From contig NZ_CP159253.1 of NCBI RefSeq assembly GCF_040438645.1, positions 3,224,001 through 3,288,000 on the forward strand: a stretch of 64,000 nt of DNA, given 5' to 3'. The translations under genes were made by a program, and so were the position numbers. Each line of letters starts with the position of its first letter. Positions within the stretch are counted from its first letter, which is position 1. Source of the DNA: Mesorhizobium sp. WSM2240. Lineage in GTDB: Bacteria > Pseudomonadota > Alphaproteobacteria > Rhizobiales > Rhizobiaceae. Below are positions 42,235 through 50,444 of this stretch, one piece after another. Below the pieces are notes generated by a model. The model searched no databases. It was given only the letters and a program-made list of their open reading frames with translations, and was not told where the DNA came from.

Positions 42235-43968
42235 ATGAGCATGGCAGCGCAGCAGGGAAAGATTGCCGGACGGGCGGCGTGGACCGCATCGCCGCTGATC
42301 ATCATGGGGCTGGCGCTCGCGCTCGTGCCGGTCCTGCTCCTGTTTCCGCTGCGTGTCCCCATTGGGCCGATGTATTGGGACGTCTTCATCTACTACGACG
42401 CCGCCAACCGCATCTTCGAAGGCCAGGTTCCGGTCAACGACTTCTTCACGCCGGTCGGGCCGCTCGGTTACTACCTCTTCGCGGGCTGGCTCGCGCTGTT
42501 CCCCAACGGCGCGCCGACGCTGTTGGCGCACTGGTCGCTGCTTGCCGTAACCGCGCCGCTGATGGCGTTGGTGATCCGGCAGGTCGACGCGCGATCCCGC
42601 ACGACCGCCTACGCCTTGCTGATTCCATTCCTGATCTTCGCGCTGCTGCCGTTCAACAGCCGTGAGTTCTACCCGTTCCCGGGTTCCGACGGCTTCGGCA
42701 TCTACAACCGACAGATCTGTCAGATGCTCTACGTGCTGGTTGCGGCGCTGATGTTCGTGCGCAGCCCTCGCCTCCTTGCGCTGATCGTCGCCTTGGCGAT
42801 GACGGCACTGTTCTTCCTGAAGATCACCGGCTTCGTGTCGGGTGCGATCATCTGCCTGTTCGCTTTCATGGCGGGCCGCGTTCCGCTCCGCCTTGCGCTT
42901 GCAGCCGCAGGCTCGTTTGTCGCGATGCTGGCGGCGCTGGAAGTCACCTCCGGGCTGGTCAGCCACTATATCCACGACATTCTGGCGCTGGTGGAGATGA
43001 ACAGCGGCAGCCTGGCGCCGCGTTTTCTGCAGGCGATGTCGCATACGTTCGGCGTTCTTCTGCCCGGAGGAGCGCTGATCCTGCTTCTGATCTGGTCGGG
43101 CCGGGAAAAGCTCGCCACCCGCCTCGTCGCGATCCGCGCCGAGCGCAGCGCTGCCTCGATCGCAAAATTCCTCGACAACGACGCCTTCTGGCTCGCCGTC
43201 GTGCTTTTCGCCGGCATCACCTTCGAGACGCAGAACACCGGCAGCCAGGCGATGATCTTCGTCTGGCCGGTGATCCTTTCGATTGTGATGCGATCGGGCT
43301 CGCTGATGGCCAAGCCGAAACTTTTGATCGTGACTTTCGTGCTTGCGGCGGCTGTGGCGCTGCCGCCGGCCATCAACACGATCGAGCGCGCGGCGCGCGC
43401 CTATGCCGGGTCGGTCAAGAACTTCCCGCTGGAGCACACCCATTTGAAATCGCTCGGTGCGGTCTCTATGCGCGGCGATGTGCTTGCGCGTTCAGGAAAC
43501 ATGATCGACTTCTATCCGGCCCACCGCGCCGTCTATGAAGAAATCGTCCGGATGGGCGAACTGCCGAGCTTCATCCTCTATTCCGATTTCGACTTCCAGA
43601 TCACGCATCTGAAGGCGATCGACCGCGCTGTCGACAGCATCAGGGCGCTGGAGGCCGAGAAGGGCGTGCGCTTCGAGACGGTCATGGCGCTCAACTTCGT
43701 CAATCCGTTCCCGTGGCTGATGGACAGGAGCGCGCCGAAGCACGTCGCCATCGGCGCCGACCCGACGCGCGCGGTGCCGCCGCCCGGCCCGCTGGAGGCG
43801 GATTCCATCCGCGAAACGGATCTGATCCTGCACCCGAAATGCCCGCCGACTACGGCGAATGCAGCGCTTCTGGAGCTCTACGCGCCAATGATGGCCGAGC
43901 ACCCCAAGATCGCGCTCGATGCCTGCTACGACGCGTATGTGCATCCGAAGTTTGCGGGGAAGCTGTAG
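42235..43968 (+). CDS. Multi-pass membrane protein, GT-C-like glycosyltransferase
   Basis: A 577-residue integral-membrane protein with about 10 helices, for example MGLALALVPVLLLFPLRVP. The first loop, YWDVFIYYDAANRIFEGQVP, contains the acidic pair expected of GT-C enzymes that use polyprenyl-phosphate sugars. The C-terminal ~150 residues are soluble. The start at 42235 follows GGGAGG; an extension to 42202 lacks a better site. It is convergent with the DprE1-like/UbiA operon, so it may use the sugar donor made there. The acceptor is unknown. Confidence 0.7.
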   Translation: MSMAAQQGKIAGRAAWTASPLIIMGLALALVPVLLLFPLRVPIGPMYWDVFIYYDAANRIFEGQVPVNDFFTPVGPLGYYLFAGWLALFPNGAPTLLAHWSLLAVTAPLMALVIRQVDARSRTTAYALLIPFLIFALLPFNSREFYPFPGSDGFGIYNRQICQMLYVLVAALMFVRSPRLLALIVALAMTALFFLKITGFVSGAIICLFAFMAGRVPLRLALAAAGSFVAMLAALEVTSGLVSHYIHDILALVEMNSGSLAPRFLQAMSHTFGVLLPGGALILLLIWSGREKLATRLVAIRAERSAASIAKFLDNDAFWLAVVLFAGITFETQNTGSQAMIFVWPVILSIVMRSGSLMAKPKLLIVTFVLAAAVALPPAINTIERAARAYAGSVKNFPLEHTHLKSLGAVSMRGDVLARSGNMIDFYPAHRAVYEEIVRMGELPSFILYSDFDFQITHLKAIDRAVDSIRALEAEKGVRFETVMALNFVNPFPWLMDRSAPKHVAIGADPTRAVPPPGPLEADSIRETDLILHPKCPPTTANAALLELYAPMMAEHPKIALDACYDAYVHPKFAGKL

Positions 43969-44012
43969 CGGGAAAATAGCACTCGGCAACCAGATCGTCC
44001 ACGGTACCGGCC

Positions 44013-44047
44013 CAAAAGCAAACGGCCGGAGCATAGCCCCGGCCGTT
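44013..44047 (-). terminator. Terminator of the polyprenyl-sugar operon
   Basis: AACGGCCGG at 44021-44029 pairs perfectly with 44039-44047. On the minus strand it is followed by TTTGCTTTTGGG. It lies 24 bp beyond the aminotransferase stop codon. Confidence 0.75.
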
Positions 44048-44070
44048 CTCGCAACAGGTGAAATCCCGCC

Positions 44071-45543
44071 CTACTTCACCTGGCTTTTGACGAAATCCTT
44101 CACGATCGAGACGATACCGCGCGACAATAGGCTGTCGAGCGCGTCGACAAAGCGGTCGACATGTTCGGACTGGCAGATCAGCGGCGGCTCCAGCCTGATT
44201 ACGTTGCGGTTGTATTCGGTAAAGGCAACGAGCACGTCGTAATCACGCAGCAGCAGCGCTCCGACGAACCCGGAAAGCGAGCCTTTCAGCTTGTCGTCGA
44301 GCACGCTGACGATCGGCCGCAGCACCATGGGCAGTGTCTGCGAGAAATCGTGGAACTCAAGCCCGACCATTAACCCCTTGCCGCGCACATCCTTGATGAT
44401 CTTAGGATATTTCGCTTGCAGCGCCTGCAGCCTGTCCAGCAGATAGGCGCCGGTTGCGGCCGCGTTGTCGATCAATCCCTCGTCGTAAAGCACGTTGAGG
44501 GCCTCGATTGCGGTGATCGAAGCTTCACCGATGCCGCCGAAGGTAGCCGCCGCATGGATCATGGCGGTCTTCGGCGTGCCGTAGGCTTTCATATAGACCT
44601 CACGGCTGGCGATCATGGCGCCGACGGCCGACTTGCCGCCGCCCAGCGACTTCGCCAGCGCGGTGACGTCCGGCACGACGCCGTAATGCTCAAAGGCGTA
44701 GAAGCGGCCGGAGCGGCCGAGACCGCACTGCACTTCGTCTGCGACCCAGAGCACGCCGTACTGGTCGCAGAGCGCGCGCAGCTTCTGCCAGTATTCAGCC
44801 GGCGCCTGGACGATGCCGCCGCCGCCCTGGATGGTTTCAAGGACGATGACGCCGATCGCCGGATCGGATTTGAATGCCGCCTCGACCGCATCTATGTCGG
44901 CGAAGGGCACGCGCACCGTGTTGTCGGTCAGCTTGAAGTCGCCGCGGTAAAGCTGGCCGTCGGTGATCGAGAGCACGCCCTTGGTCTTGCCGTGGAAGGA
45001 ATTCTCCGCATAGACGATCTTCGAGCGCTTCGGGCCGGCGGCGCGCTCGGCGACCTTGATCGCCGCTTCCATGGCTTCCGAGCCCGACGAGCCGAGGAAT
45101 ACCATGTCGAGGTTGCCGGGCGAGCACTGTGCGAGGTTATGCGCGAGTGCGGCTGCATATTGCGACATGAAGGCGATCGCAATCTCGTGGCGCTTCTCGT
45201 CCTGGAATTTCTTGCGCGCTTCGAGAATGCGCGGATGGTTATGCCCGAAGGCAAGCGAACCGAAACCGCCGAAAAAGTCGAGAATCTTGCGACCGTTCTG
45301 GTCGACATAGAACATGCCTTCGGCGCTCTCGACCTTCACCTTGTGAAAGCCGAGCAGCTTCATGAAATGCAGCTGCCCCGGATTGAGATGCGTCTTGAAC
45401 AGCTCCGTCGTCGTGGCGAGGTCCATCGCCTTCGCGGCCTCGACGCTGATCAGGTCCGGCTTTGCGATAGCATCGGGCGAAAGCGAAGGTGCGTTCACCA
45501 CCGCGCGGGGATAGCTCGTCTCAGGCTTGGTCATGATGTTCAT
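44071..45543 (-). CDS. Class III PLP aminotransferase in the glycan cluster
   Basis: A 490-residue fold-type I aminotransferase. The phosphate loop is FLGSSGSEAMEAAIKVAERA, the cofactor Asp is in LWVADEVQCGLGRSGRF, and the Schiff-base Lys is in VTALAKSLGGGKSAVGAM. The C-terminus is extended (~40 residues) relative to ornithine or acetylornithine enzymes. Last gene of a five-gene operon with DprE1-like and UbiA proteins, 9 bp after the SDR gene. It may make an amino-sugar or other amino-modified lipid; substrate unproven. It may be an independent amino-acid enzyme that happens to lie here. Confidence 0.88.
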   Translation of the reverse strand: MNIMTKPETSYPRAVVNAPSLSPDAIAKPDLISVEAAKAMDLATTTELFKTHLNPGQLHFMKLLGFHKVKVESAEGMFYVDQNGRKILDFFGGFGSLAFGHNHPRILEARKKFQDEKRHEIAIAFMSQYAAALAHNLAQCSPGNLDMVFLGSSGSEAMEAAIKVAERAAGPKRSKIVYAENSFHGKTKGVLSITDGQLYRGDFKLTDNTVRVPFADIDAVEAAFKSDPAIGVIVLETIQGGGGIVQAPAEYWQKLRALCDQYGVLWVADEVQCGLGRSGRFYAFEHYGVVPDVTALAKSLGGGKSAVGAMIASREVYMKAYGTPKTAMIHAAATFGGIGEASITAIEALNVLYDEGLIDNAAATGAYLLDRLQALQAKYPKIIKDVRGKGLMVGLEFHDFSQTLPMVLRPIVSVLDDKLKGSLSGFVGALLLRDYDVLVAFTEYNRNVIRLEPPLICQSEHVDRFVDALDSLLSRGIVSIVKDFVKSQVK

Positions 45544-45552
45544 CAGGCTCTC

Positions 45553-46560
45553 CTATTCGGCCGGAACTTGGGATGCGACCACTGCATGGCCGTCTTTCTT
45601 GGCGCGGTATTCCTTGTAGGCGGCGATCAGCATGTCCTCGTCGCGGTATTGCGGCACCCAGCCGAGATCGCGCTTGCCCTTCGACACGTCGAGCACGCAC
45701 TCCTCGTCGGCGATGAGGTACTGCTCCGGATCCATCAGCGGCATGTTCATCAAGTCGAGCAGGTCGAGCGTGCGCTTGACCGCCCAGCCCGGTGTCGGAA
45801 TGAGGATCGACTTCGAGCCTGCGTGCTTGACGAGATCGCCGAGCAACCTCTTCACCGGCGGCGGATTGAGCGAGCCGAGATTGTAGGCCTCGTTCGGCAC
45901 ACCGGCCTTCCAGGCGAGTCGAGCGGCCTCGGCACAATCGAACACAGAGATGAACTGGTATGGATTTTTGCCCGAGCCGATCATCGGCACCGGAAGGTTC
46001 CAGTCGATCAGCTTGAACAGCTTCTCCAGAATGCCGAGACGGCCAGGGCCGATGATCAGGCGCGGCCGGAACAGCGAGATGCTCATACCCTTCTCGCGCC
46101 ACTCGGCGGCGAGTTCCTCTGTCTTCAGCTTCGACAGGCCATACTCGCCCAGCGGCGCGACCGGATGATCCTCAGTCATCGGAAAGGTGACCGTGTGGCC
46201 GTAGATCATGTCCGTGGTGAAGTGGACGAGGCGCGGTGCCCCGGCCTTGGACATGGCCTGGATGATGTTTTCCGTGCCGTGATAGTTCACCGGGAAGAAG
46301 AAGTCGTGCCGCTTGGCCCGCACCTGGATCGGCGACAGCATCTTGGCCGACAGGTTGTAGACCATGTCATCGGCACGGATGCCGACATTGGCCACGGAAT
46401 CCGGATCAGTGACATCGCAGGTGACGAAACGGGCATGGCGGTAATGCGCCACATCGCTCTTGACGATGTCGGCGACGATGACCTCCTGGCCGTCGGCAAG
46501 AAGTTTCGGCGCCAGATGACGGCCGACGAAGCCGTCGCCTCCAAAAATGATGTGTCTCAT
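45553..46560 (-). CDS. Extended SDR NAD-dependent epimerase/dehydratase
   Basis: A 335-residue Rossmann-fold sugar-nucleotide-type enzyme. The NAD motif is IIFGGDGFVGRHL. The catalytic Tyr and Lys are in GEYGLSKLKTEE (YxxxK), with the Thr of HFTTDMIYG nearby. It would oxidise, reduce or epimerise a sugar. It is an extended SDR, so it is not an obvious copy of mycobacterial DprE2, a classical SDR, yet it sits where DprE2 would be expected. It overlaps the SMR gene by 4 bp. Confidence 0.88.
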   Translation of the reverse strand: MRHIIFGGDGFVGRHLAPKLLADGQEVIVADIVKSDVAHYRHARFVTCDVTDPDSVANVGIRADDMVYNLSAKMLSPIQVRAKRHDFFFPVNYHGTENIIQAMSKAGAPRLVHFTTDMIYGHTVTFPMTEDHPVAPLGEYGLSKLKTEELAAEWREKGMSISLFRPRLIIGPGRLGILEKLFKLIDWNLPVPMIGSGKNPYQFISVFDCAEAARLAWKAGVPNEAYNLGSLNPPPVKRLLGDLVKHAGSKSILIPTPGWAVKRTLDLLDLMNMPLMDPEQYLIADEECVLDVSKGKRDLGWVPQYRDEDMLIAAYKEYRAKKDGHAVVASQVPAE

Positions 46561-46988
46561 TGCGCAAGCTCACTGGTTTGAAGGGGGGTTGAAGGGGCGG
46601 CGGCAAGCTCCTCATGGCCGCGCCCGCTCTGGGCGATCAGCACCGTGCCGACGCAGATGAAGCCGATGCCGGCGATGCGCCAGGCGTTGAGATCCTCACG
46701 GAAGACGAAATAGGCGAAGACCGCGACCGCCACATAGGCGAGGCTGAGGAAGGGATAGGCGAAGGAAAGCTCGACCTTGGACAGCACGTAGAGGTGCGAC
46801 GCCATCGAGATGACGAAGGTCGCGAGGCCAAGGAACACCCAGGGGCTGAACACGATCTGCAACAGCTTGATCACCGGGTTGACCCCGGCGAACGAGATCG
46901 GACCGAGCGTCATCATGCCGTGCTTCAGCATCAGCTGCGCCGCGGCGTTGGTCATCACCGTGAAAAGTATGAACGCAATGTACTTCAT
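46557..46988 (-). CDS. SMR/EamA-like small membrane transporter
   Basis: A 143-residue membrane protein with four helices: MKYIAFILFTVMTNAAAQLM, a middle helix, FAYPFLSLAYVAVAVFAYF and IAGIGFICVGTVLIAQ. ArnE/ArnF-type members of this superfamily flip polyprenyl-phosphate amino sugars across the inner membrane. The ATG at 46988 is used; an extension to 47060 lacks support. Position between DprE1-like and epimerase genes suggests it flips the lipid-linked sugar made here. The C-terminal ~20 residues are soluble. Confidence 0.85.
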   Translation of the reverse strand: MKYIAFILFTVMTNAAAQLMLKHGMMTLGPISFAGVNPVIKLLQIVFSPWVFLGLATFVISMASHLYVLSKVELSFAYPFLSLAYVAVAVFAYFVFREDLNAWRIAGIGFICVGTVLIAQSGRGHEELAAAPSTPLQTSELAQ

Positions 46989-47056
46989 GTCTTCATCAAC
47001 CCTCGCCTTTGATGATTTTTGGAACAGCGCCTGACTGGAGGATGATCCAAAACGGG

Positions 47057-48412
47057 TCACTCGGCCGCATGCGCGAGCGCCTCACCCCTATCCAGCAAAA
47101 CCCGTGCCGTCCTTGCCCAGAGGTCGGACATGAACGCCGGATCGCGAACCGCCTCGAGTTCGCGCCAGTCTGGAAACGATGCGGCGAAAACCTCCGCGCC
47201 CATGCGCGCGTCCTTGTAGGGATTGACCGCGCCGCCCGCGTCGACCGTGATGGCGTCGAGCTCCTTCAACAGAGCGAGCGTCGCGGCGCCGCGATCGGGA
47301 AAGTCGAGCGTCAGCGTGTAACCGGGACGCGCAAACGAAAGCAGGCCAGGCGAGCGTGCCGCGCCGAAACGCTTCAGCACCGTAAGGAATGAACCCTGCC
47401 CGGCCGCGCGAGCCGCGGCGAGCAGCGCCGGGATAACTGTCCGCGCCGCCTCGTCGGGCACGACGCTCTGATGCTGGAACAGCCCCCGCGGACCGTAGAG
47501 CCTGTTCCAGTTCGAGACGCCGTCGAGCGGAAAGAAGAAGCCTTGGTGACCCGTCTGCCACACGCCGCGGGCGCTCCCTTTGCGCCAGCGATAGGCTGCG
47601 TTGAATGCCGTAAGGAACGGACGGTTGAGCACGGTGAAGGGCGGCTGGAACGGCACCGAAAGCCTGGCCTGCGCCGTTTTCGCCTCGCGCGCGCCATATC
47701 TGGCGTGATTGCCGGTGATCATCAGCCCCCTGCCCGCCCCTGCTCCGCCTGCAAGCTGGTCGATCCAGGCGACCGCATATTCATTGTCGCGGTCTGCCGC
47801 TTCGGCGAGATCGAAATATTCGGCGAGGCCGCCGAATGACTTTATCTCCTCCATCACGTCGAGCGAGGGAACTGGCATCAGCCGGAGCCTAGCCGAGAGA
47901 ATGATGCCGGTAAGGCCCATCCCGCCGATCGTGGCCGCGAACAGGCGCGGATTGGCGGACGCCGAGCACTCATAAGTTCTGCCGTCAGAACGCAGCAGCG
48001 TGAACGAGACGACATGGCAGCCGAAACTGCCGCGGCGGTGATGGTTCTTGCCGTGCACGTCGTTGGCGATGGCCCCGCCCAGCGTCACGAACTGCGTGCC
48101 GGGCACGACCGCGGGGAAATAGCCATGCGGCGCGGCGTAAGCGATGATCTCGCTGAGCAGCGTACCGGCTTCCGCTTCGATCACGCCGGTCTGCGGGTCG
48201 AAGCCAAGAATGCGGTTCAGCGACCGCATGTCGGCGACGCTCCCGGCACCGTTCTGGCAGGAATCGCCATAGGAGCGGCCATTGCCGTAGGGCAGTATCG
48301 CGCCCTCGCCCGCGCCGCCGCTTTTCAGGAGCGCAATGGCTTGCGCCGCCGACACAGCGCGCCGCGCCGGCGGGTTCGTCCGGCCGAAGCTATGGTAGGC
48401 TACGGCGCTCAT
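47057..48412 (-). CDS. DprE1-like FAD-linked oxidoreductase (decaprenylphosphoryl-ribose 2-oxidase family)
   Basis: A 451-residue PP-loop/FAD_binding_4 oxidase closely resembling mycobacterial DprE1, which oxidises decaprenylphosphoryl-ribose at C2 in arabinan synthesis. The FAD loop YGNGRSYGDSCQNG and the HGKNHHRRGSFG block (His120, Lys122) match. Lys400 in VNPYKDARM matches the DprE1 catalytic Lys418. The cysteine that benzothiazinone drugs bind (Cys387) is replaced by Thr368 in PGYTLTLDF. Its ATG overlaps the UbiA stop by 4 bp. The substrate is likely a polyprenyl-phosphoryl pentose, inferred from the neighbour. Confidence 0.88.
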   Translation of the reverse strand: MSAVAYHSFGRTNPPARRAVSAAQAIALLKSGGAGEGAILPYGNGRSYGDSCQNGAGSVADMRSLNRILGFDPQTGVIEAEAGTLLSEIIAYAAPHGYFPAVVPGTQFVTLGGAIANDVHGKNHHRRGSFGCHVVSFTLLRSDGRTYECSASANPRLFAATIGGMGLTGIILSARLRLMPVPSLDVMEEIKSFGGLAEYFDLAEAADRDNEYAVAWIDQLAGGAGAGRGLMITGNHARYGAREAKTAQARLSVPFQPPFTVLNRPFLTAFNAAYRWRKGSARGVWQTGHQGFFFPLDGVSNWNRLYGPRGLFQHQSVVPDEAARTVIPALLAAARAAGQGSFLTVLKRFGAARSPGLLSFARPGYTLTLDFPDRGAATLALLKELDAITVDAGGAVNPYKDARMGAEVFAASFPDWRELEAVRDPAFMSDLWARTARVLLDRGEALAHAAE

Positions 48413-49845
48413 GCCAAGCCCGCGATCAGGAGCATGGCGCCGCCGGCAGTGGCGACAAGTTGGCTGCGCCAGTCACGGATGATGAACACGACCGGATCGT
48501 CATGCATTTCGTCGCGCCGCGCCAGAATCCAGATGCGCATGGTGAGATAGAGAACGATCGGCGCCAGCGGCCACACCATCCACGGATGCGGATAGAGTTC
48601 GCGTACGGCGGCGCTGTCGATATAAAGCGCCAGAACCAGCGCCGACGAGAACGCCGAGGCCATGCCGGCCTGGGCGACTACGTCCTGGTCCTCGGCACGA
48701 TAACCGCGCCCAGCGATCCGCTCTCCCTGCACAAGGTCGGAAGCGCGAAGCTCGACGAAGCGCTTCACCAGCGCCAGCGACAGGAAGAAGAAGGTCGAGA
48801 AAGCGAGCAGCCAGAACGACACATCGACACCGGTCGCCGCCGCTCCGGCGAGGAGCCGCATTGTATAAAGGAACGCGAGCATCAGGACGTCGAGCAGCAG
48901 CATGCGCTTGACCGACAGCGAATAGGCGGTGGTGGCGACGAGATACGCTGCCAGCACCGCCATGAACAGCGCCGGCAGGAACGCCGCGGTAGCAAAGCTT
49001 ATGCACAAGAGCACGGCGACGGACGCCATTCCGAACGGCATCGACAAGACACCACTGGCGAAGGGGCGGTTGCGTTTGGTCGGGTGCTTGCGGTCGAGCG
49101 TCAGGTCGAAGAAGTCGTTGACGATGTAGATCGCCGATGCGGCGGTGCTGAACGACACGAAGGCCAGCGCGCAGGCGAGCAGCATCGGAATGTTGAAATA
49201 TTCGTGCGACAGCACCATCGGCACCGCGATCAGTGCGTTCTTCAGCCATTGATGGACGCGCAGCATTTTAAGCACGGTCTTGAAGCTCGGCTTCTGGACG
49301 TCGATCTTCTCCGACCCGTGCGCGGCCTGCCAGCGGGCCGCATGCCGGTCCGGTGCGACGACGATCGCCGCGCGGGCGGCGTCGAAGACCTTCAGATCGT
49401 GACGGCTGTTGCCGGCATAGTCGAAGCCGCCGTCGCCATAGGCCTCCACGAGAGCCGCGCGCTTGCGTCCGGAAGTCAGATTGTGCAGGCCGTCGGTTGC
49501 CATCACGGCATCGAAGAGGCCGAGATGCGCGGCGATGGCGTCGGCAAATTTGCGCGGTGTGCCGGTGCACAGGATTATCATGCGGCCGGCGGCACGCTCG
49601 TCGCGAAGCCTTGAAAGCACGGTGTCGCGGTAGGGCAGAGAGGCCGGGTCGATGTCGACGCGGGCGGCGATCGCCTGTTTCAGCACCGCCGGGCCGCGCG
49701 CCGCCCAGAACGGCACCAGGAAGAGAAACAGCGGGTTCTTCCTGATGAGCAGGAACAACCCTTCCCAGAGCAAATCGCCGGCAATAAGCGTCCCGTCCAG
49801 GTCGACCGCAAGCGGCGCCGCATTCTTATCCGACCGCGCATCCAT
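48409..49845 (-). CDS. HAD phosphatase-UbiA prenyltransferase fusion (DPPR-synthase-like)
   Basis: A 478-residue fusion. Residues ~12-190 are a HAD phosphatase: AVDLDGTLI with nucleophile Asp15, CTGTPRKFADAI, and the GNSRHD motif. Residues ~195-478 are a UbiA membrane prenyltransferase with about eight helices. The UbiA motif is NDFFDLTLDRKHPTKRNRP; the DRxHPTKR form is that of decaprenyl-phosphate phosphoribosyltransferase (Rv3806c). It could attach ribose-5-phosphate from PRPP to polyprenyl phosphate, then remove the 5-phosphate with its own HAD domain, doing in one protein what mycobacteria do with two. First gene of the operon. Confidence 0.88.
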   Translation of the reverse strand: MDARSDKNAAPLAVDLDGTLIAGDLLWEGLFLLIRKNPLFLFLVPFWAARGPAVLKQAIAARVDIDPASLPYRDTVLSRLRDERAAGRMIILCTGTPRKFADAIAAHLGLFDAVMATDGLHNLTSGRKRAALVEAYGDGGFDYAGNSRHDLKVFDAARAAIVVAPDRHAARWQAAHGSEKIDVQKPSFKTVLKMLRVHQWLKNALIAVPMVLSHEYFNIPMLLACALAFVSFSTAASAIYIVNDFFDLTLDRKHPTKRNRPFASGVLSMPFGMASVAVLLCISFATAAFLPALFMAVLAAYLVATTAYSLSVKRMLLLDVLMLAFLYTMRLLAGAAATGVDVSFWLLAFSTFFFLSLALVKRFVELRASDLVQGERIAGRGYRAEDQDVVAQAGMASAFSSALVLALYIDSAAVRELYPHPWMVWPLAPIVLYLTMRIWILARRDEMHDDPVVFIIRDWRSQLVATAGGAMLLIAGLA

Positions 49846-50002
49846 GTCAGAAAGCCCCGTTTGTTTCCCGCCGCGCCGTTTGCCGGCGTCTTGTGCGGGT
49901 ATAGCGGCAACAGGGCTATGGAAGGTTAAACGGGCGGCGGTAAACCATTGCGTGCGCCGGTATTTCGGGCGTCGTGCTTAAGGTCGGGTTATCGGAAACG
50001 AT

Positions 50003-50030
50003 AAAAAGGCCGGACAAAATTGTCCGGCCT
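50003..50030 (-). terminator. Rho-independent terminator of the small exported protein gene
   Basis: AGGCCGGACAA at 50007-50017 pairs with its exact complement at 50020-50030 around a 2-bp centre. On the minus strand it is followed by TTTTT. It lies 21 bp beyond the stop codon of the gene at 50052. Confidence 0.92.
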
Positions 50031-50051
50031 CGAATTGAATGTCGGTGAGCA

Positions 50052-50312
50052 TTACTTGACGCGGGCAACGCCGCCCGAAATCTCGATCGTCTCCGAGCCG
50101 GTCAGCGCCTGGCGGTCACCATTGGGCATGGTGACAAAGCAGCCGCCCTGGCAAAATTCGACCGTTTCGCCGCCGCCGAGCGCAAGCTCGGTCTTGTTGC
50201 CGCCCTCGGTGACGATCAGCGTGCGCGGCTCGGAGTCCAGATTGACCGCGCTGGCGCCGAAGGCCGTGGTGCCCAGGCAAAGAAGGGCGGCAGTTGCGAT
50301 CACAGACTTCAT
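50052..50312 (-). CDS. Small exported protein of unknown function
   Basis: An 86-residue protein with a signal peptide (MKSVIATAALLCLGTTAFGA). The mature ~65 residues hold two cysteines, EFCQGGCFVTMPNG, spaced C-x3-C, that could form a disulfide or bind metal in the periplasm. The ATG at 50312 is chosen as the natural signal-peptide start; an ATG one codon upstream and an extension to 50357 are also possible. A strong terminator follows. No family recognised. It stands alone between the glycan operon and the MscS gene. Confidence 0.8.
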   Translation of the reverse strand: MKSVIATAALLCLGTTAFGASAVNLDSEPRTLIVTEGGNKTELALGGGETVEFCQGGCFVTMPNGDRQALTGSETIEISGGVARVK

Positions 50313-50444
50313 CATCTCATTATCGGTGTTGCCACCGCCTCTGGTTGCATTGAGCAAGGCATTCCCGCTCTTGCAGCGACCTTATAGGAGTTCGAAGCTG
50401 AACCGCAACTGAATGCCGCATTCATGCCATGATTGCTGGCCGAC

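Noticed and set aside
41734..43443. 569-codon minus-strand open frame
   Set aside because: Highly charged, low-complexity product antisense to the membrane glycosyltransferase gene and overlapping the flavoprotein start; a GC-rich shadow.
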